A model generated the notes under the pieces. That model did not search any database and had not been told where the DNA came from. It saw only the letters and a list, made by a program, of their open reading frames with translations. The position numbers and the translations under genes were made by a program. This document shows positions 34,471-47,033 of a DNA stretch of 64,000 nt, piece after piece; position 1 is the first letter of the stretch; each line of letters opens with the position of its first letter. The stretch comes from Myotis daubentonii (Eukaryota > Chordata > Mammalia > Chiroptera > Vespertilionidae), in contig NC_081851.1 of the NCBI RefSeq assembly GCF_963259705.1, forward strand, positions 63,272,355-63,336,354. The letters are read 5' to 3'.

Positions 34471-35255
34471 AATGATGCTCATAATGCTAGTGAAGACCGT
34501 TTATATAATTTCTACTTCATTGCTCAAATGGCACATTTTAATAGAACAATTGATTTCTTGAAGAATTTTAACCTATTATTTCAAGGTTAAAATTTCAATG
34601 TGGTCGATGGAGAGTGAGAAGACCAAAACTTGATGCAAATGACTCACTAGCTGAGGAAGGTGTTCTTTCCGGACATGCTAGTTGTTTCTATTCATCTGTG
34701 AATCATGCCTGAGTATTGAGATAGCATGTGATGAAATCTTTTCTAGAGCTGAAATCAATACACAAATGGATTAGGAATCTATTTATCCCTATCTCCCAAG
34801 TAGAACCATTTTAACTTCCCAATATTTGAGTATAATAGTCTTGTCAATTTAGCTTATGATAAAGCCCAGGAAAAGAGTTTTATGGAAGAGTCTTTTTTGT
34901 TGTGGTTTCATGATTGGTCCTAGTGTAGAGAACTATCTAACAGAGCCATAAAATAGTTAATCTCATTCCAGACCACATATATTCATGAACTCCTGTGATA
35001 TAATTTAGCAAAAACAAAGAATAATAAAATAAACTGATAGAATCATGGCCAAGCTACTTATCATGAAATCAGGGAAAGGAAATTTTTAGAAATAGTGAAA
35101 ATTATATCATCTTAGGAATCTTTTCCACCGACAGAAACCTAATTCTTCTGAATTCTTGTGGCATTTTTCTTCTATATCAATTATTTTTTATTTTCTGTGC
35201 TTGGCTTAGCATTTCTTTATTTGATTTATTTTTTCATATCATATGTGACTTTTAC
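34471..35255. other. AT-rich stretch, nothing recognised
   Basis: No exon, RNA gene or transposon family recognised. Confidence 0.45.
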
Positions 35256-35257
35256 TA

Positions 35258-35462
35258 CTTACAGCAAGGCAAAATACTAGTGCAAGCCACAATCCATGAG
35301 CCCAATCTGGCCTACTTTCTATTTTATGTATGTATTGTCTATGCCTGTTTCAGGTTAACAGTAGCAGAGTTGAACAGTTGCAATGGACACCATGTAGCCC
35401 AGAAAACCAAAAACATTTCTTTTGATCCTGGGCCTTTACAGACCTTGTACTAAAGTATAAGT
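35258..35462 (-). mobile_element. Old mammalian hAT fossil
   Basis: GTATTGTCTATGCCTG, GCAGAGTTGAACAGTTGCAA and GGCCTTTACAGACCTTGTAC follow, in order, the conserved interior of a common non-autonomous hAT family. In that family the terminus reads TTTGCCGACC on one strand and GGTCGGCAAA on the other. No intact termini. Confidence 0.65.
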
Positions 35463-35464
35463 TG

Positions 35465-37650
35465 TTCAAGGCCAGAGATTTAGAATGTTTTTCTTTTAAA
35501 TACTTAATGAATGATTTGTCTCAGGTTAGTGCCACATGGTATTTTTATAGTAAATTTATTCAATCATCTATAATTACCATAGGATACTTCGACAAGAATG
35601 TCTCTCATATTCAAACTATCTTCAGTCAAGTTAAAACCCACTTGAAAAATTGTGAGCAGTTATGCGTGAATCAAAGGTGTTATCATATTTTCTGCTAGCT
35701 TGGTAATGGCAAACCTAGTATGTTTTCATGGAAATGAAGCAACAAACTTTGACAATTTCCAATTAGCAACCCCAAACCAATTCTCAAAAATAACACTACA
35801 GTTCATCAAAAGACCCATTTTCTTCCCAGGTACAGTTGAGTTACTATAAATCATAGTGACACAATGTGCTCACCTATAAGAACTAATATACAGATATACT
35901 CTGGAAGCACTTTCCAGTTCAGCCTTATCATATCACTCTATGGCCACTCAAGCACTTTTATCAGTTATAAGTGAATGATTTTTAACTGCAAACCTTTTTT
36001 TGTGTTAAGAGAGCAGAAGTAAAACCTGCATGTTTTGGAACATTTTAGGATCAGCAGTCAGCTTTGTGGATGATGCAGACTGAATTCAGGATCATTATAT
36101 TTTCGGTCTCATCCAGAACCGCCAATCTGTAAGATTCAAGTCAGCTAATTTTTAAAGTCTTCCAGCACATCCACACACTAGTTTACTCACAAAGAAGGGG
36201 GTTTACTCTTTCATTTGATTATTGGAGCAACATGGTTACTTGATTCATGTGGCCATGAAATATTTTCTTAGCTTTGCACATATCAAAAGCATATTTCTGG
36301 TGTCTAAAGAATTTCATTATATGGAAGTGTCTACATCTGCTTTCTATCAGCATTTATACTAAATGATAAATTAATGAGGGGAAAAAAAAGAATTTCAGGA
36401 GTAAAGAGATTAATAGATATTTAGATATTAAAAAAATAAGACTACTAACTAATATTTAAGTCACAGTTTTAGAGATGGCCAATATTTTAAAGAACACCTG
36501 GTCAATTTTTCAAATGAGGAAAGAGAAAAGTAAAGTGATTTTTTTTTTTCAAAGCCACATAGCCAGCCATTGGGAAAACTACGATGAGATATCTTTGTCC
36601 CAATTCCTATTCAGACAACTACTGTCCACTGCTATCTTTACAGGGTATTAATCCCCACCTCCTCCACGCCCCCTGCAAAAAAAAAAAGAAAAGAAAAGAA
36701 AAAGATTTCATCCATTTTATGCCTCATTGAGAATTGAATGAGATTTCCCTGAGCTAACTGGAAAAGACAGACACCATTATTCACACATGGCAGCTACCAA
36801 ATTGAAGATTAGGTGGGAGAAGTGTGTACCTCAAGTCATGTTGCAGTTAAGAGTTGAGGGTCTTCTCCACTCTTCTCTCCACGGAACTCACACTGAGGTT
36901 GCTAGTTACTGCATGAATGCTTATATCAACAGTTTTCATTTCATAGACAATCAAATGATGTATTTTGTAACTATATGGCCACAGGGTATGATTAATTGCA
37001 GTATACACTAATTTAGATGTTGTAGAAATTGAGATAATTACCTATCACTGAAATTATCTGCACACATCACCAATTATCTTAAACTAATATAGCTGACAGC
37101 AGCACTAGCCCACAGAAAAACACAATGAGAGAAAATCCATTTCTCTAGAACACTATTTTTTCTGCTTATCAAGGTGATCACACCACTTAGGTTGTGACAT
37201 TTTTTACTAGTAGCATTGTACACTTTCTTTATGGCATGCAAAAGCCTTAATATGGTTTTGTAAATGATAATCTGCTTCTTTATTTCTCATTTATCTAGAT
37301 GTTGACTTTAGACTTCATAAACTAACTTTGGTTCAGTACTTTGTTGAGGAGCAGGAATTATAAAATATATGAAAATATGTATCCAATAACTTGTAAATAA
37401 ATGAGTACAATCTAAAGACTGGCATCTAATTCTAATAATGTCTCTTCAAAAACCACCTGGAATTGTGCCAAGTAGCTCCTTATGTCATTTTTCTGAATTT
37501 CCACCTTTTTCATATTTTTTTTATGTGTTCTTCCAGATTTGAAAATCTACAGGAAGCATGAGCAAATAGCAGCAACATCTAAATGAGCATAAATTTTAAG
37601 ATTCTACCACATTAGTGAAAGAAATCAGTTAAATGTATATCTTTAATACT
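35465..37650. other. Repeat-poor stretch, one possible MIR
   Basis: The bases 36450-36630 (CAAATGAGGAAAGAGAAAAG, then AAAGCCACATAGCCAGCC) resemble a reverse-complement MIR core. An A-rich tract lies at 36678-36702. No exon recognised. Confidence 0.4.
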
Positions 37651-37742
37651 ATCTTTTTTTTTGTACCCTGACCAGGGATTGAATCCACAACCTGGATTCA
37701 ATCAGGATGATGCTCTAACCAACTGAGCTAGTTGGAAAGGGC
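37651..37742 (-). mobile_element. Second-family tRNA SINE, head only
   Basis: Minus-strand CTAGCTCAGTTGGTTAGAGC (A box) and GGATTCAATCCCTGGTCAGG (B box) match the element at 11483-11673. The body is missing: sequence ends just after the B box at a T-run. Confidence 0.82.
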
Positions 37743-37749
37743 TTATTCT

Positions 37750-39340
37750 TTTTTATTTTTTAAAAAGAAGACCAATTTCTGTGGTCCTTGTACGGAATTT
37801 CCTAGAATTTCAGTATTTCAGTTCTGGTCATTAGTAAATTATGTTCTAAGTTTAAATCAGTGCTAAAAATGTTTGTTGTCTGTGTGTGTGTGTGTGTGGG
37901 GGGGTGTGTTTGGGAGGAATGGCTACTACTAACCAAACCAATTTAGCTGCTGTAATGGAATTGGATATTTTTCCTTAGACATACTAGTATTTTGGCAATT
38001 ACCATCAAATCAGAGAGTGCATAGATTTGTGTGTTTTTTGTTTTTAAAAATATTTAAGGTCATCATATTCTTTTTATTTTCACAAGATATGAGCAATGAG
38101 GCAGAATAAAGTCAGATTTGAATTTTATTCTACTTGTACAATGGCCATTGTATAATTATGGCTTTATCTCACATGTTTCTATGACAGATGCAGATTATAT
38201 GACTTTTAATCCAGGAAAAAAATATACTTAGTTTTCAGTCATGGAGAGTGGCTTTTTAAAATTCTAGGTACCAGCCATCCCTACCACCTCTTTCTGAGGA
38301 AACCAGCCAAAGAAGTTGTTTCCTGCATAGATTCCTCTCACTTTTATTCTGTGTTATTCTGTCTTGGTAACAATAAATCGGATCTAGAGTTAGTGGCAAT
38401 TATGGATTAGTTGCTAATAGCAGGATCAACCACCCCAGAGGTGATTTGATATAAGACCTCGCTCTATTATATTGGGTGGTAAAAAATGGAATCAGGGAAC
38501 ATTAAAGGGAGATTCACATAGAAAAGATGAAAAGGGAAAAATATATCATTTTTCTGAAAAGATTTAAAGAAAGCTGGGTCATTAGAGTAGCCTGAAAACA
38601 ATAAAAAGTATTTCTTGTCATCCTTGAAATTCTGACATCCTCCAGTCTAAGTTTCTGGGACCCGAAGTGACTATGGTGTTGTGAATAAAATAAACTACTA
38701 TAACTTTAAAAATCTGATGAGTTGAACAGAAGTTAACTAATTGATTCTCATTCTTTGTGTCCAGTTGTGTTGTGTTTGATTTTTAAGTAGTCAATATGGT
38801 GAAAGTAATGAACTTTATTCTTTTTGAAAAATTATATTGTAGACTAGTTATCCTTCTTTAAATTTTTTCAGAATTTGCCTTAAGAACAATGAAAATATCC
38901 TCTAAGAAAACCATATAGTAACCAAAAAATAAAAAAAAATATTTTCTAATAAGAAAACAATATAAAATGCAGTAGCCAGAATGGATATTAACACTGGCAA
39001 AATAACCCCCTTAATGAAATTGCCCCCTATTAATTTATTATCTCTTTCAGCCAGCATGTACCACAAACAGATTTAAGAAATTTCTCCCAAATAATTATCA
39101 TGCTAAAAACAGGAATTATTTAGTTACTCATGAAGGACATTGATTGTCTAAGACTTTGAAGAAAACAATAATTTCTCTGCCTTTTTGGTCTACTTTTATT
39201 TTTTTTTAAAAAACTATGTATTGCAATGATCTTAGACTCTAGATTTTGAGAGATAGAATGGATCTTAGATATTATTTGGCTAATAATATGTAGAGTTAGT
39301 AATTAAACAACAATGATCTCTGAAAACATCTTTTTATACC
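37750..39340. other. Repeat-poor stretch with (GT)n
   Basis: A (GT)n-GGGG run lies at about 37879-37908. No exon or transposon recognised. Confidence 0.45.
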
Positions 39341-39349
39341 TTTTTTTGC

Positions 39350-39560
39350 CTCCCGTTGATTAGGATGCTTTCCCTTGAGCTCCTAGGCTCTTGGTACCTC
39401 CACTTTTCCTGGTGTGATTTGTGGTTGTTGGCTTGCCTCTCTCTTCCCTTATACATTACATTTCTTGAACATGGTACCATGCCTCACTAACATGTGTATA
39501 TTCAGTATTTACCAGAAACGTACTGGGTAACCAATACATTTTTGCTGAAAGAATGAAATG
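39350..39560 (+). mobile_element. L2 3' end, decayed
   Basis: ACATTTCTTGAACATGGTAC, then GGTAACCAATACATTTTTGC and TGAAAGAATGAAATGG, resembles the L2 3' terminus. Confidence 0.5.
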
Positions 39561-40020
39561 GCTTGTTTCAAATATACACGATATATATCTGATTAATATC
39601 TAACTATTTTCAGTGAATTGTTTAACTATTTCCACTCAATCAATTGCTTAAACCCAAGTTGAACTAAACCATAAATGATATTTTCAAATAATCATTAGTC
39701 TTTCATCAAGAAGTAAATTACTTTCATTTTGTCTTTTCTATTATCACTCTAATCCCCTCTTAGAAAACCACACCCAGTTCAGAAATCAAGCAAAATTATA
39801 ATAACTAAATAATCCCCAGCATTTTTTTCACTCTTAAAAATCCCTACAGAGATATTTGATTTCTAGATCATGAAAAGTATGCTTTCTAAAAATCATGTCA
39901 TTCTAACCAAATTCACAATAAAAACATATTTGATGCTTCCATTAATTTCATTTTTTAAAAATATAGTAGAATGTGTTCTCTAAGTAGTAAATCATGTATA
40001 AAATTAAACACATTTTGAAT

Positions 40021-40888
40021 TTTTTTTTCTGCCAAAAGCTTTATTGTTTCCATTTGGTCCGATGATTTGGGGAGGGCTTCAGGAATGGCTAATAGTTTCA
40101 GAAAGAGGCTCAGACAAAAGCCAGACACCAGGGGGGATGCAGAGGATCCCCTCAAAGGCCTCTGGGCTCCAAAGGCTCCTAGTCATGCTTGAGGGTGAGC
40201 CTTTCAAAGAGATACTCACCCAGCCCAGCCTGGGGGCCCGCAGCCTGTGGAGGTGAGTCAGGTGTCGCTCATCTTCCTGATGTTTCACCTCTTCACCCAG
40301 GAAGTGGTTCTGCAGGAAGCCAGAGAGCTAAGGGTCTGCGGGTAGAACCAGGGCCTGCAGCTCCACAAGGGCCTGGTTTGGGCTCCTCTCCAAGGTCAAG
40401 GTGGCTTTTCTGGTGCCCAGAGTTTTGCCCACTCACCCTGGGGAGGCTTCAGCTATTCTTGGAGAGAAGGCGGCCACCGCGGTGGTTTTGCAACTTTAAG
40501 AGATGCTCAGAGGCCTGGAGCTTCTTCTCGGCCAATTCTCAGAAGAAGTGGCCCCTGCCTTCCATGGCCACATCGTCCTGGTTGAACAGAAGCCAGAGAG
40601 AGGTAGGTGTGGGGGGCCGGCAGGTGCAGGTTGGCCAGGCGGTTGACCCCAGCCTCCACCTCGGTGGAATCATTCTGACAAATTTGGGAGCTCATGGTTG
40701 TTTGACAATAAGGAGTTAAGGTAGAAAAAGGAACTGGTGTGTTGGCTGGTCTCAGAGGTGGTTCCAAAGGTGGCGACTGGATAAGACAGTGGAAGGTGTT
40801 CAGAAGCCGGAAGAAGGGGTGTCCTTGGGTTTGTTCTGTCCAAACACTGTTGAAGCAAGAGACAGATCTGGGACTGCTGAGGGCACTC
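40021..40888 (-). pseudogene. FTL: Ferritin light chain processed pseudogene, full length
   Basis: This is a retrocopy of the mRNA for ferritin L, the non-catalytic subunit of the cytosolic iron-storage shell. On the minus strand it has a 193-base 5' UTR with the iron-responsive element, then ATG at 40695-40693. The start of the protein follows (MSSQICQNDSTEVEAGVNRL, against the family MSSQIRQNYSTEVEAAVNRL type). The end encodes LGWVSISLKGSPSS in a shifted frame, or LGEYLFERLTLKH-like in the parental frame, with a TAG at 40181-40179. The 3' UTR ends CAATAAAGCTTTTGGCAG plus a short A tail. The body is 517 bases instead of 528, with several frameshifts and no introns. A perfect 12-bp duplication, CACATTTTGAAT, flanks it at 40009-40020 and 40889-40900. 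Not expected to make protein. The open frames 40044-40256 and 40189-40719 on the plus strand are antisense shadows. Confidence 0.96.
40831..40860 (-). promoter_or_regulatory. Iron-responsive element retained in the ferritin pseudogene
   Basis: The minus strand carries TTCAACAGTGTTTGGA. The upper stem TTCAA/TTGGA pairs over five positions (one G-U) around the six-base loop CAGTGT, with the C bulge position TTGC just 5' of it. In a transcript this is the site bound by iron regulatory proteins IRP1 and IRP2. Nothing here shows that the pseudogene is transcribed. Confidence 0.85.
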
Positions 40889-40900
40889 CACATTTTGAAT

Positions 40901-43900
40901 ATTTTTATTGCATTATACTAATAGCTTAAAAAACAACTATTTCTAAAATATCATATCTGTTTTTTGCTTTCCTGTTTAATGAAATGTTGTCTATCAGTTA
41001 TAAAAAATGAGTGGAAGTAAAAATAATAGTTTTTTTTTGTTTTGTTTTTTACTTCAGTAGAATAGCCACAATGCCTACCCACAACTTTTGCCTCCCAATT
41101 TTTATTTATCATACACGGAGCATCTATTGAGGGACATTACTGGATACTCTGCCACTGAGCTCTTTGTACTTCATGTATAAACCTTTTTAGGATGTTATCA
41201 GGATAGAATTGAGAGATGGGATTGCCAGATTTCCCTACCGAGTACAAAAGAATGAGTAGATTATTACCTTCTTTCTACCTTTTCTTTGATTTTAGGGTTA
41301 TACATTTCATCTCTTTTGTTTCATTAAGAGGACATGTAAACTATTAGGGCAGGGATTTTTGTGGTGTTGGTTTTTTTTTGTAGTTCTACAACTACCACAC
41401 GCCAAGTATCTGAAAAAAACATACCATGTAATAGATAAAATAATATGAATCCAAGGAAAGAAAACAAAGAAGTGATTTCATTATTCTTTAAATTAAAAAG
41501 GTCACACCTTGTATCATTTCTTCAGCATTTCATTTTTGTGGCTCCATCTTTATTAAACTCTTAAAATGAGGATAAATTACAAAGACAGACTGTCTATGCC
41601 TAAGAGCATTTGTTTTCATGACTAGAATAATCCCTTCTGTAAATAGTTTCCACCTCTCCATGTATTCCCCACCTCTCTTCTGTCAACATTAGGTCTACAT
41701 TTTGTTTTGAATCTAATTTGAGGCTCTTAATTTCAGTTGGCCCCAGCTGAAATCTAGGCATTTATTTTCCCCCCAAAACTTATCTTTATTTGGGTTCTGA
41801 GTTTAACCAATGGTTTAACAGATACCTTTGCTAGTACATTTGGAACTATTTTTGATGCTTCTTTTTATCACTACATCGTATTCTGTCCTGTCTAATATCT
41901 TGATTTTCAGCCCACTTATGTTCACCATATCCGCCTTGTGTTTAATATACTAATCGGAGGATATGAAGTTTAGAAAAGTCTCTTCTTTTTTAACTATCTC
42001 TGAGCAATAATGTGCTGTCTTGGAGATGTGTGTGTGTGTATGCGTGCACTTGTTTGAAATAATATTCCCAATTGGGTGACCAAGAAAAATATGTGATACC
42101 CCTCACTGTGAAGAAATGCCTAAAGTGGCCATGCCTATATGAAGCTGTTCTCCCAGCTTTCTCAGATAGTAATCTAGGCTGAACAGTTTAGGTTTGCAAA
42201 ATATGTTATAGTGATTACTGCATTTCAAGTGCCTTACCCTGTAGGAAATGGATGGATCATTTGCATGACCAGCACTTAAGGTGGCAGGTAGAAGTTTCTA
42301 AAATATGTGGTGAAGGTTTGAAAGAGGCACTCAGAGGAATAAAAAGTCTGAAGGCACTAGGGATGTCCTCAGGTGTGCCTAAAAAGATCCCCTGCACAAT
42401 GCTGATTGTGTCTACATGTTCTTATCTAGGCTATTGGAACTATCATGTGAATCAAACAGTTCTAGATTTTAATTTACTTCCTTAATTTACTCCTGGCTCT
42501 TGATACTAGTCTTTAAGAATCCAGAACCAATAGGGGGATTGAAGCCCAGAAGTTTCAGTAAGCGCTAAGCATCAAAGTGAAAAGTGACTGAGAGCTGAAC
42601 TGTCAGCGGGGGGTGAAGAGCAAACACTGAGTAATGACTCAGTAATGCACGTGAGGAAATATTCATCTTTTCTTAGAAGCACGGGAAAAAGACTGTCTTG
42701 GCCAGACTTGGGATAGAGGGGTGGGAAGGGAAGCAAGCTGGTGCTTAGTTGCATACCTATATAATTGAAAGCTCTGCAAGGCAGTAATATGCAATGCCAA
42801 AGATGACACAAATAGGACTCGTATAGAAATGGTCTGGTTGAGGAAAACTTCATGGTGGCTGCGTGATTATATGTGTAAACAAATTTAACCACAAGAAATA
42901 CAATGGAATGATCACCTTCTTTTGGAAAAAAACTTCCTCTTACTGTAGGCCTCCTGTCCCTTTCAGTAGAGCCAGCAAGGATTTATGGATGTGTCTTCTC
43001 TACTGACTTCATGTGAGAACAGAACATCAAAATAAATGAGAAAAAATTTTAGTTAATATTTTCACATGTTTTATCTGCTATGTAATGAATGGTCAGATGT
43101 CAGTTCTGTCAAAGGAAAATGCTATAAATAAAAATAAAAACAGAGGACATATTTTTTTCCTATTCAGCCGCCATTGCCAATTCCTTCTCACAGTAAATCA
43201 AGACTGAAACTGAATCTACCCAGAATGCAAGATTTCCTAACACGGTCTTTTTCTTTTTTTTCCCATTTAGACCAAGAATGGTCATAGCGTACATTATTTT
43301 TCAAATGATACTCTCTATTCGTGATTATTCTACTACCTGCTTTTGAAATCTAACTCTATAAACTTTACATTTGAATATAAATTGGCCTTTCAAGTGATAC
43401 TATTTGCTTTGCAGCATTCTTGCCCGAGGCCTTGTCTAAATCTAAAGCCTCTATAGAAATTTCAGAAGGCTGCATTGGAAAATGCCATCTGCTTTAAGAT
43501 GATATTTAGCTTTTCTTCTTTAATGAAAAGATGTTCTATTTGTATGCAAGTCTAAAGTTTTAAAATTATCATAATTGCACAACATTAAGGTGCATTATGA
43601 TGTAGTGGCTTTATTAAACAATATTTTTTCTCAGTGCTCAGCATGACATTTATATTTCAAATCTGAAAGTTTACAATATTCCCCCTCAAAGCTAGCAAAT
43701 ATGAAAAGGAGACAATCTAATTTAATGGCTAGCAATTATTGTTGATGAAGAAATGTGTTTATCAGGAAAAAAAGAACCCCAATAACATGCTGTTGGAAAA
43801 AGAAATGAAATCAAAGAAAGTAAAATAGGCATTCTTGCCTTCAACTTTTTCTTTATCATACTGACGAAGTTACAAAGTCATAAGCCAGACATATGTTAAG

Positions 43901-44659
43901 GAGAGTATCAGGAAAATGCAGTCCCATTCTAAAAGTGAACCTAGATTGCTTGAAATTGTCTTTTTGAAAAGAGCAAACTAAGAGCGAATCTATTTAGGCT
44001 GTTGTGAATGAATACAAACATTAAATGTTGTATCATAGCTCATGGAAATAGAAATAAAATGAATCCTTAAATCAAATTTACAAGCTAAAGAGTATGTTCT
44101 GTGTTGGTAATTCCCAATGATGTGCTGTCTTGGATTATGAAAGGTCATAATAGGATTTTTGTCATACTGTGAAATGATGCACTATTCAGAATATGAAATA
44201 GTATTGCAAAAGACATAATCCAACTTCCACTTATGATCTATGACTGTCAATTTCATTATAACAACAAAAGATTGATATTTAATATGCATTTTCATGAAAT
44301 TGTATCTAGACTGAACATGGGGTTAGAGAATTTTCGACCTTGCATTGTATTGCTAGACTATCTTCAGGTGATAAATGAAAGTCATTCACAGTGTAATAAG
44401 GCATCTGGAAAATGTATTAGCTCAAATCCACAGGAAGGTAAGAAATGTTTTCTCACTGAATCAAAAAATATATATGAAACGGAGATAGACGTGATTTGGG
44501 GCTCACAAGGAATGGAACAAGCCACTGAGCAGGACCCATGCAGAATGTTTTGTAAGTTGTCAGAATGACAATGGACACTTGATAAAGGGAATAATGAAGA
44601 GTTTAAAGTACCTAAGAAAATCAGCTGGGGGAAATGTTTGTATGCTTCTTATTGGATTT
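40901..44659. other. Long repeat-poor block, no gene seen
   Basis: More than 3.7 kb without a transposon that I can name. The plus-strand frame 44233-44568 (111 codons) has mixed composition but no motif that I recognise and no splice or polyadenylation context. The bases 43130-44230 are AT-rich with little simple repetition. Confidence 0.45.
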
Positions 44660-44673
44660 AAGAACTGATTTTT

Positions 44674-44924
44674 TTAAAATAGATTTTTTTCTTTATTGAT
44701 TTAGGCATTACATGTGTGTCCTTATTCCCCCATTGCCCTCACCCCTCTATTGTCTGTGTCCATTGGTTAGGCTTATATGCATACATGCAAGTCCTTTGGT
44801 TGATCTCTCCCCTTTACCCCCACCCTCCCCTACCTTCCCTCTGAGGTTTAACAGTCTGGTCGATCCCTCTCTGTCTCTGGATCTGTTTTTGTTCATCAGT
44901 TTATGTTGTTTATTATATTCCATA
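44674..44924 (-). mobile_element. LINE-1 3' UTR insertion
   Basis: Same 3' UTR as 12025-12254 and the 52-kb L1 (CATACATGCAAGTCCTTTGG, then GATCTCTCCCC). The duplication AAGAACTGATTTT / AAGAACTAATTTT differs at one base. Confidence 0.92.
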
Positions 44925-45474
44925 AAGAACTAATTTTGATGCAGCCTAAAAAAATCATGTACGGGGTTTCTTTAGTCTACTCACATGAGTGAAATCATTA
45001 GAATTAAGATAAAGGTGCCACCCAACACTCTTAGTCTTGCCACAGGACTTCATTTTCCCTATTAATCTAGCATCTAGGCAGAAAGAACTACTTAAACATT
45101 GTTAGCTCCTAGACTTAAGAGGAAAACTGTTGCCATTTCAAGATAATACCAATGGTCTATTTAGATACCAGGAACCATATTTTTCAGGTCACACCTGTGG
45201 TCCCAGAATAAAACACCCCTCATTCTCAAACATGTTTCCATTTGGAATATAAGATCACTATATATTAAGGAACCCTGAGACTGACATCTCCAAATACAGA
45301 CCACACAGGTTATTCTTGGTCTAAGAATACCTTGATCATATTGCCCATAAGAGATGCATAATAAACATTTGTTTTAAAATGTAGATCCAATTAAGAATGT
45401 TTAAGTTACTGTAATGTACAACGACTCCAGATCCTTTCAACAGAACTTTCTTTTTTTTTGGTATGTCAAGTCCA

Positions 45475-45479
<5 letters not shown>

Positions 45480-45521
<42 letters not shown>
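45480..45521. repeat. (TA)n microsatellite
   Basis: About 21 uninterrupted TA units, 130 bases left of the mosaic Helitron and not obviously part of it. Confidence 0.95.
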
Positions 45522-45524
<3 letters not shown>

Positions 45525-45652
45525 TGTTTTTTGTTGTTAATTATAATGTCTATTTGATTTTGGTCATCACAGATTTAGGTCTAATTTTCTAAAATATATG
45601 AAGAGCAAATACAATTCATAAATCATATATTATTTGGATTACTATATAAAAA

Positions 45653-45990
45653 CTAGAGGCCTGGTGCATGGATTCATGCACCGGTGATGGTGATGTCCCT
45701 CGGCCTGTGCCCTCATAATCCAGGACTCCTCAAGGGATGTTGGCCTGCCAATTTCGGCCCAATCCCCACAGGCCAGGCCAAGGAACCCCACCAGAGCAGG
45801 AATCCATGCACCAGGCCTCTAGTATGCATATAAAATCTTAGGTTAATCTCTTCCTGCCCTCCCCCTGCCCCTCTTCCCTCTGAGATTCATCAGTCTGTTC
45901 CATGTTTCTATGCCTGTGCATTGAGCATCTGCCCCCTGGTGGTCAGTGCGCATCATAGCTACTGGTCAAATGGTCACTTAGGCATATATA
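45653..45990 (-). mobile_element. Mosaic Helitron with an inverted second 3' end and an L1 piece inside
   Basis: The left edge CTAGAGGCCTGGTGCATGG is a minus-strand Helitron 3' terminus. The right part (45926-45990: GCCCCCTGGTGGTCAGTGCG and ACTTAGGCATATATATAC) is a minus-strand Helitron 5' end. Between them, about 45753-45822 is a Helitron 3' end in the opposite orientation, ending CCATGCACCAGGCCTCTAG at 45822. The bases 45824-45925 are L1 3' UTR. The two outermost 24 bases of 45652-45823 are perfect reverse complements. The next Helitron starts at 45991. Confidence 0.75.
45824..45925 (-). mobile_element. L1 3' UTR fragment inside the mosaic Helitron
   Basis: TTAGGTTAATCTCTTCCTGC, then CTTCCCTCTGAGATTCATCA and GTCTGTTCCATGTTTC, parallels the L1 3' UTR at 44800-44880. 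No own target duplication is visible, as expected for captured or interrupted sequence. Confidence 0.7.
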
Positions 45991-47033
45991 TACTATCTAA
46001 TAAAAGAGAAAAATGGTAATTGGCGTACGACGATACCCTTTTCATTGGCTAATCAGGGCTATATGCAAATTAACTGCCAACTAAGATTGGCAGTTAACTG
46101 CCAACTAAGATTGGCAGTTAACTGCCAACAAGATGGTGGTTAATTTGCATATGTAGGCACAATGCAGGGAGGCGAAAGGGAAAGCAGGAAGAAGCCCCCT
46201 GCCACTGACAGTGATCGGAAACCCAGGGGGGAGCTAAGAGCTGGGGGGCAGGGCAAAGGCGGCCCCCAGCCATGATCGGAGAATCAGGTGCCTTTGCCGC
46301 CCTGGCCAGTGATAACAGGAAGTAGGGGTGGAGCCAGCGATGGGAGCTGGGCACAGTCGAAGCTGGCAGTCCCGGAAGCTAGGGGTCCCTTGCCTGGGCC
46401 TAAAGCGAAGCCCACGATCGCGGGGCCGCTGCAGCTGCGGGTCCCCACTGCCCGGGCCGGACGCCTAGGCCAGAGGTGTTAGGCCTGGGCAGGGGCGGAG
46501 CCTGCAACCACGGGGAGCTGGGGGTCCCCTGCCCAGGCCTGACACCTCTGCCGGAGGCCTCAGGCCTGGTCAAGGGGCCGATCCAGTGATTGGTGATTGG
46601 AGGGTGATGAGGGTCAACTCCTCTGGCCGAGGCATCCGGCCTGGGCGGGGGGCAGAGCCGGGGATTGGGGGGATATGATGGTCCCCTTGCCCAGGCCTGA
46701 AGCCTGGGTCAGAGGCGTCAGGCTTGGGCGGGGCGTGAAGCAAGCGATCAGAGGGAGATGGGGGTCCCCTGCCCAGGCATGATTCCTGGGCCAGAGGCCT
46801 CAGGCCTGGGTGGGGGCCAGAGCCAGTGATTGGGGGGAGATGGGGGTCCCCTGTCCAAGCCTGACACCTCTGTCAGAGGCATCAGGCCTGGGCAAGGGGC
46901 CGATCCTGCGATTGGAGGGTGATGGGAGTCAACGCCTGAGGGCTCCCAGTATGTGAGAGGGGGCAGGCTGGGCTGAGGGACACTCCTCTCCCCACACACA
47001 CCCAGTGCACGAATTTCATGCACCGGGCCCCTA

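Noticed and set aside
40189..40719. 176-codon plus-strand frame
   Set aside because: Antisense to the ferritin light chain pseudogene; low stop density comes from its GC-rich coding sequence.
44233..44568. 111-codon plus-strand frame of mixed composition
   Set aside because: No domain, homologue or gene context recognised; the length is within what is expected by chance in 64 kb.
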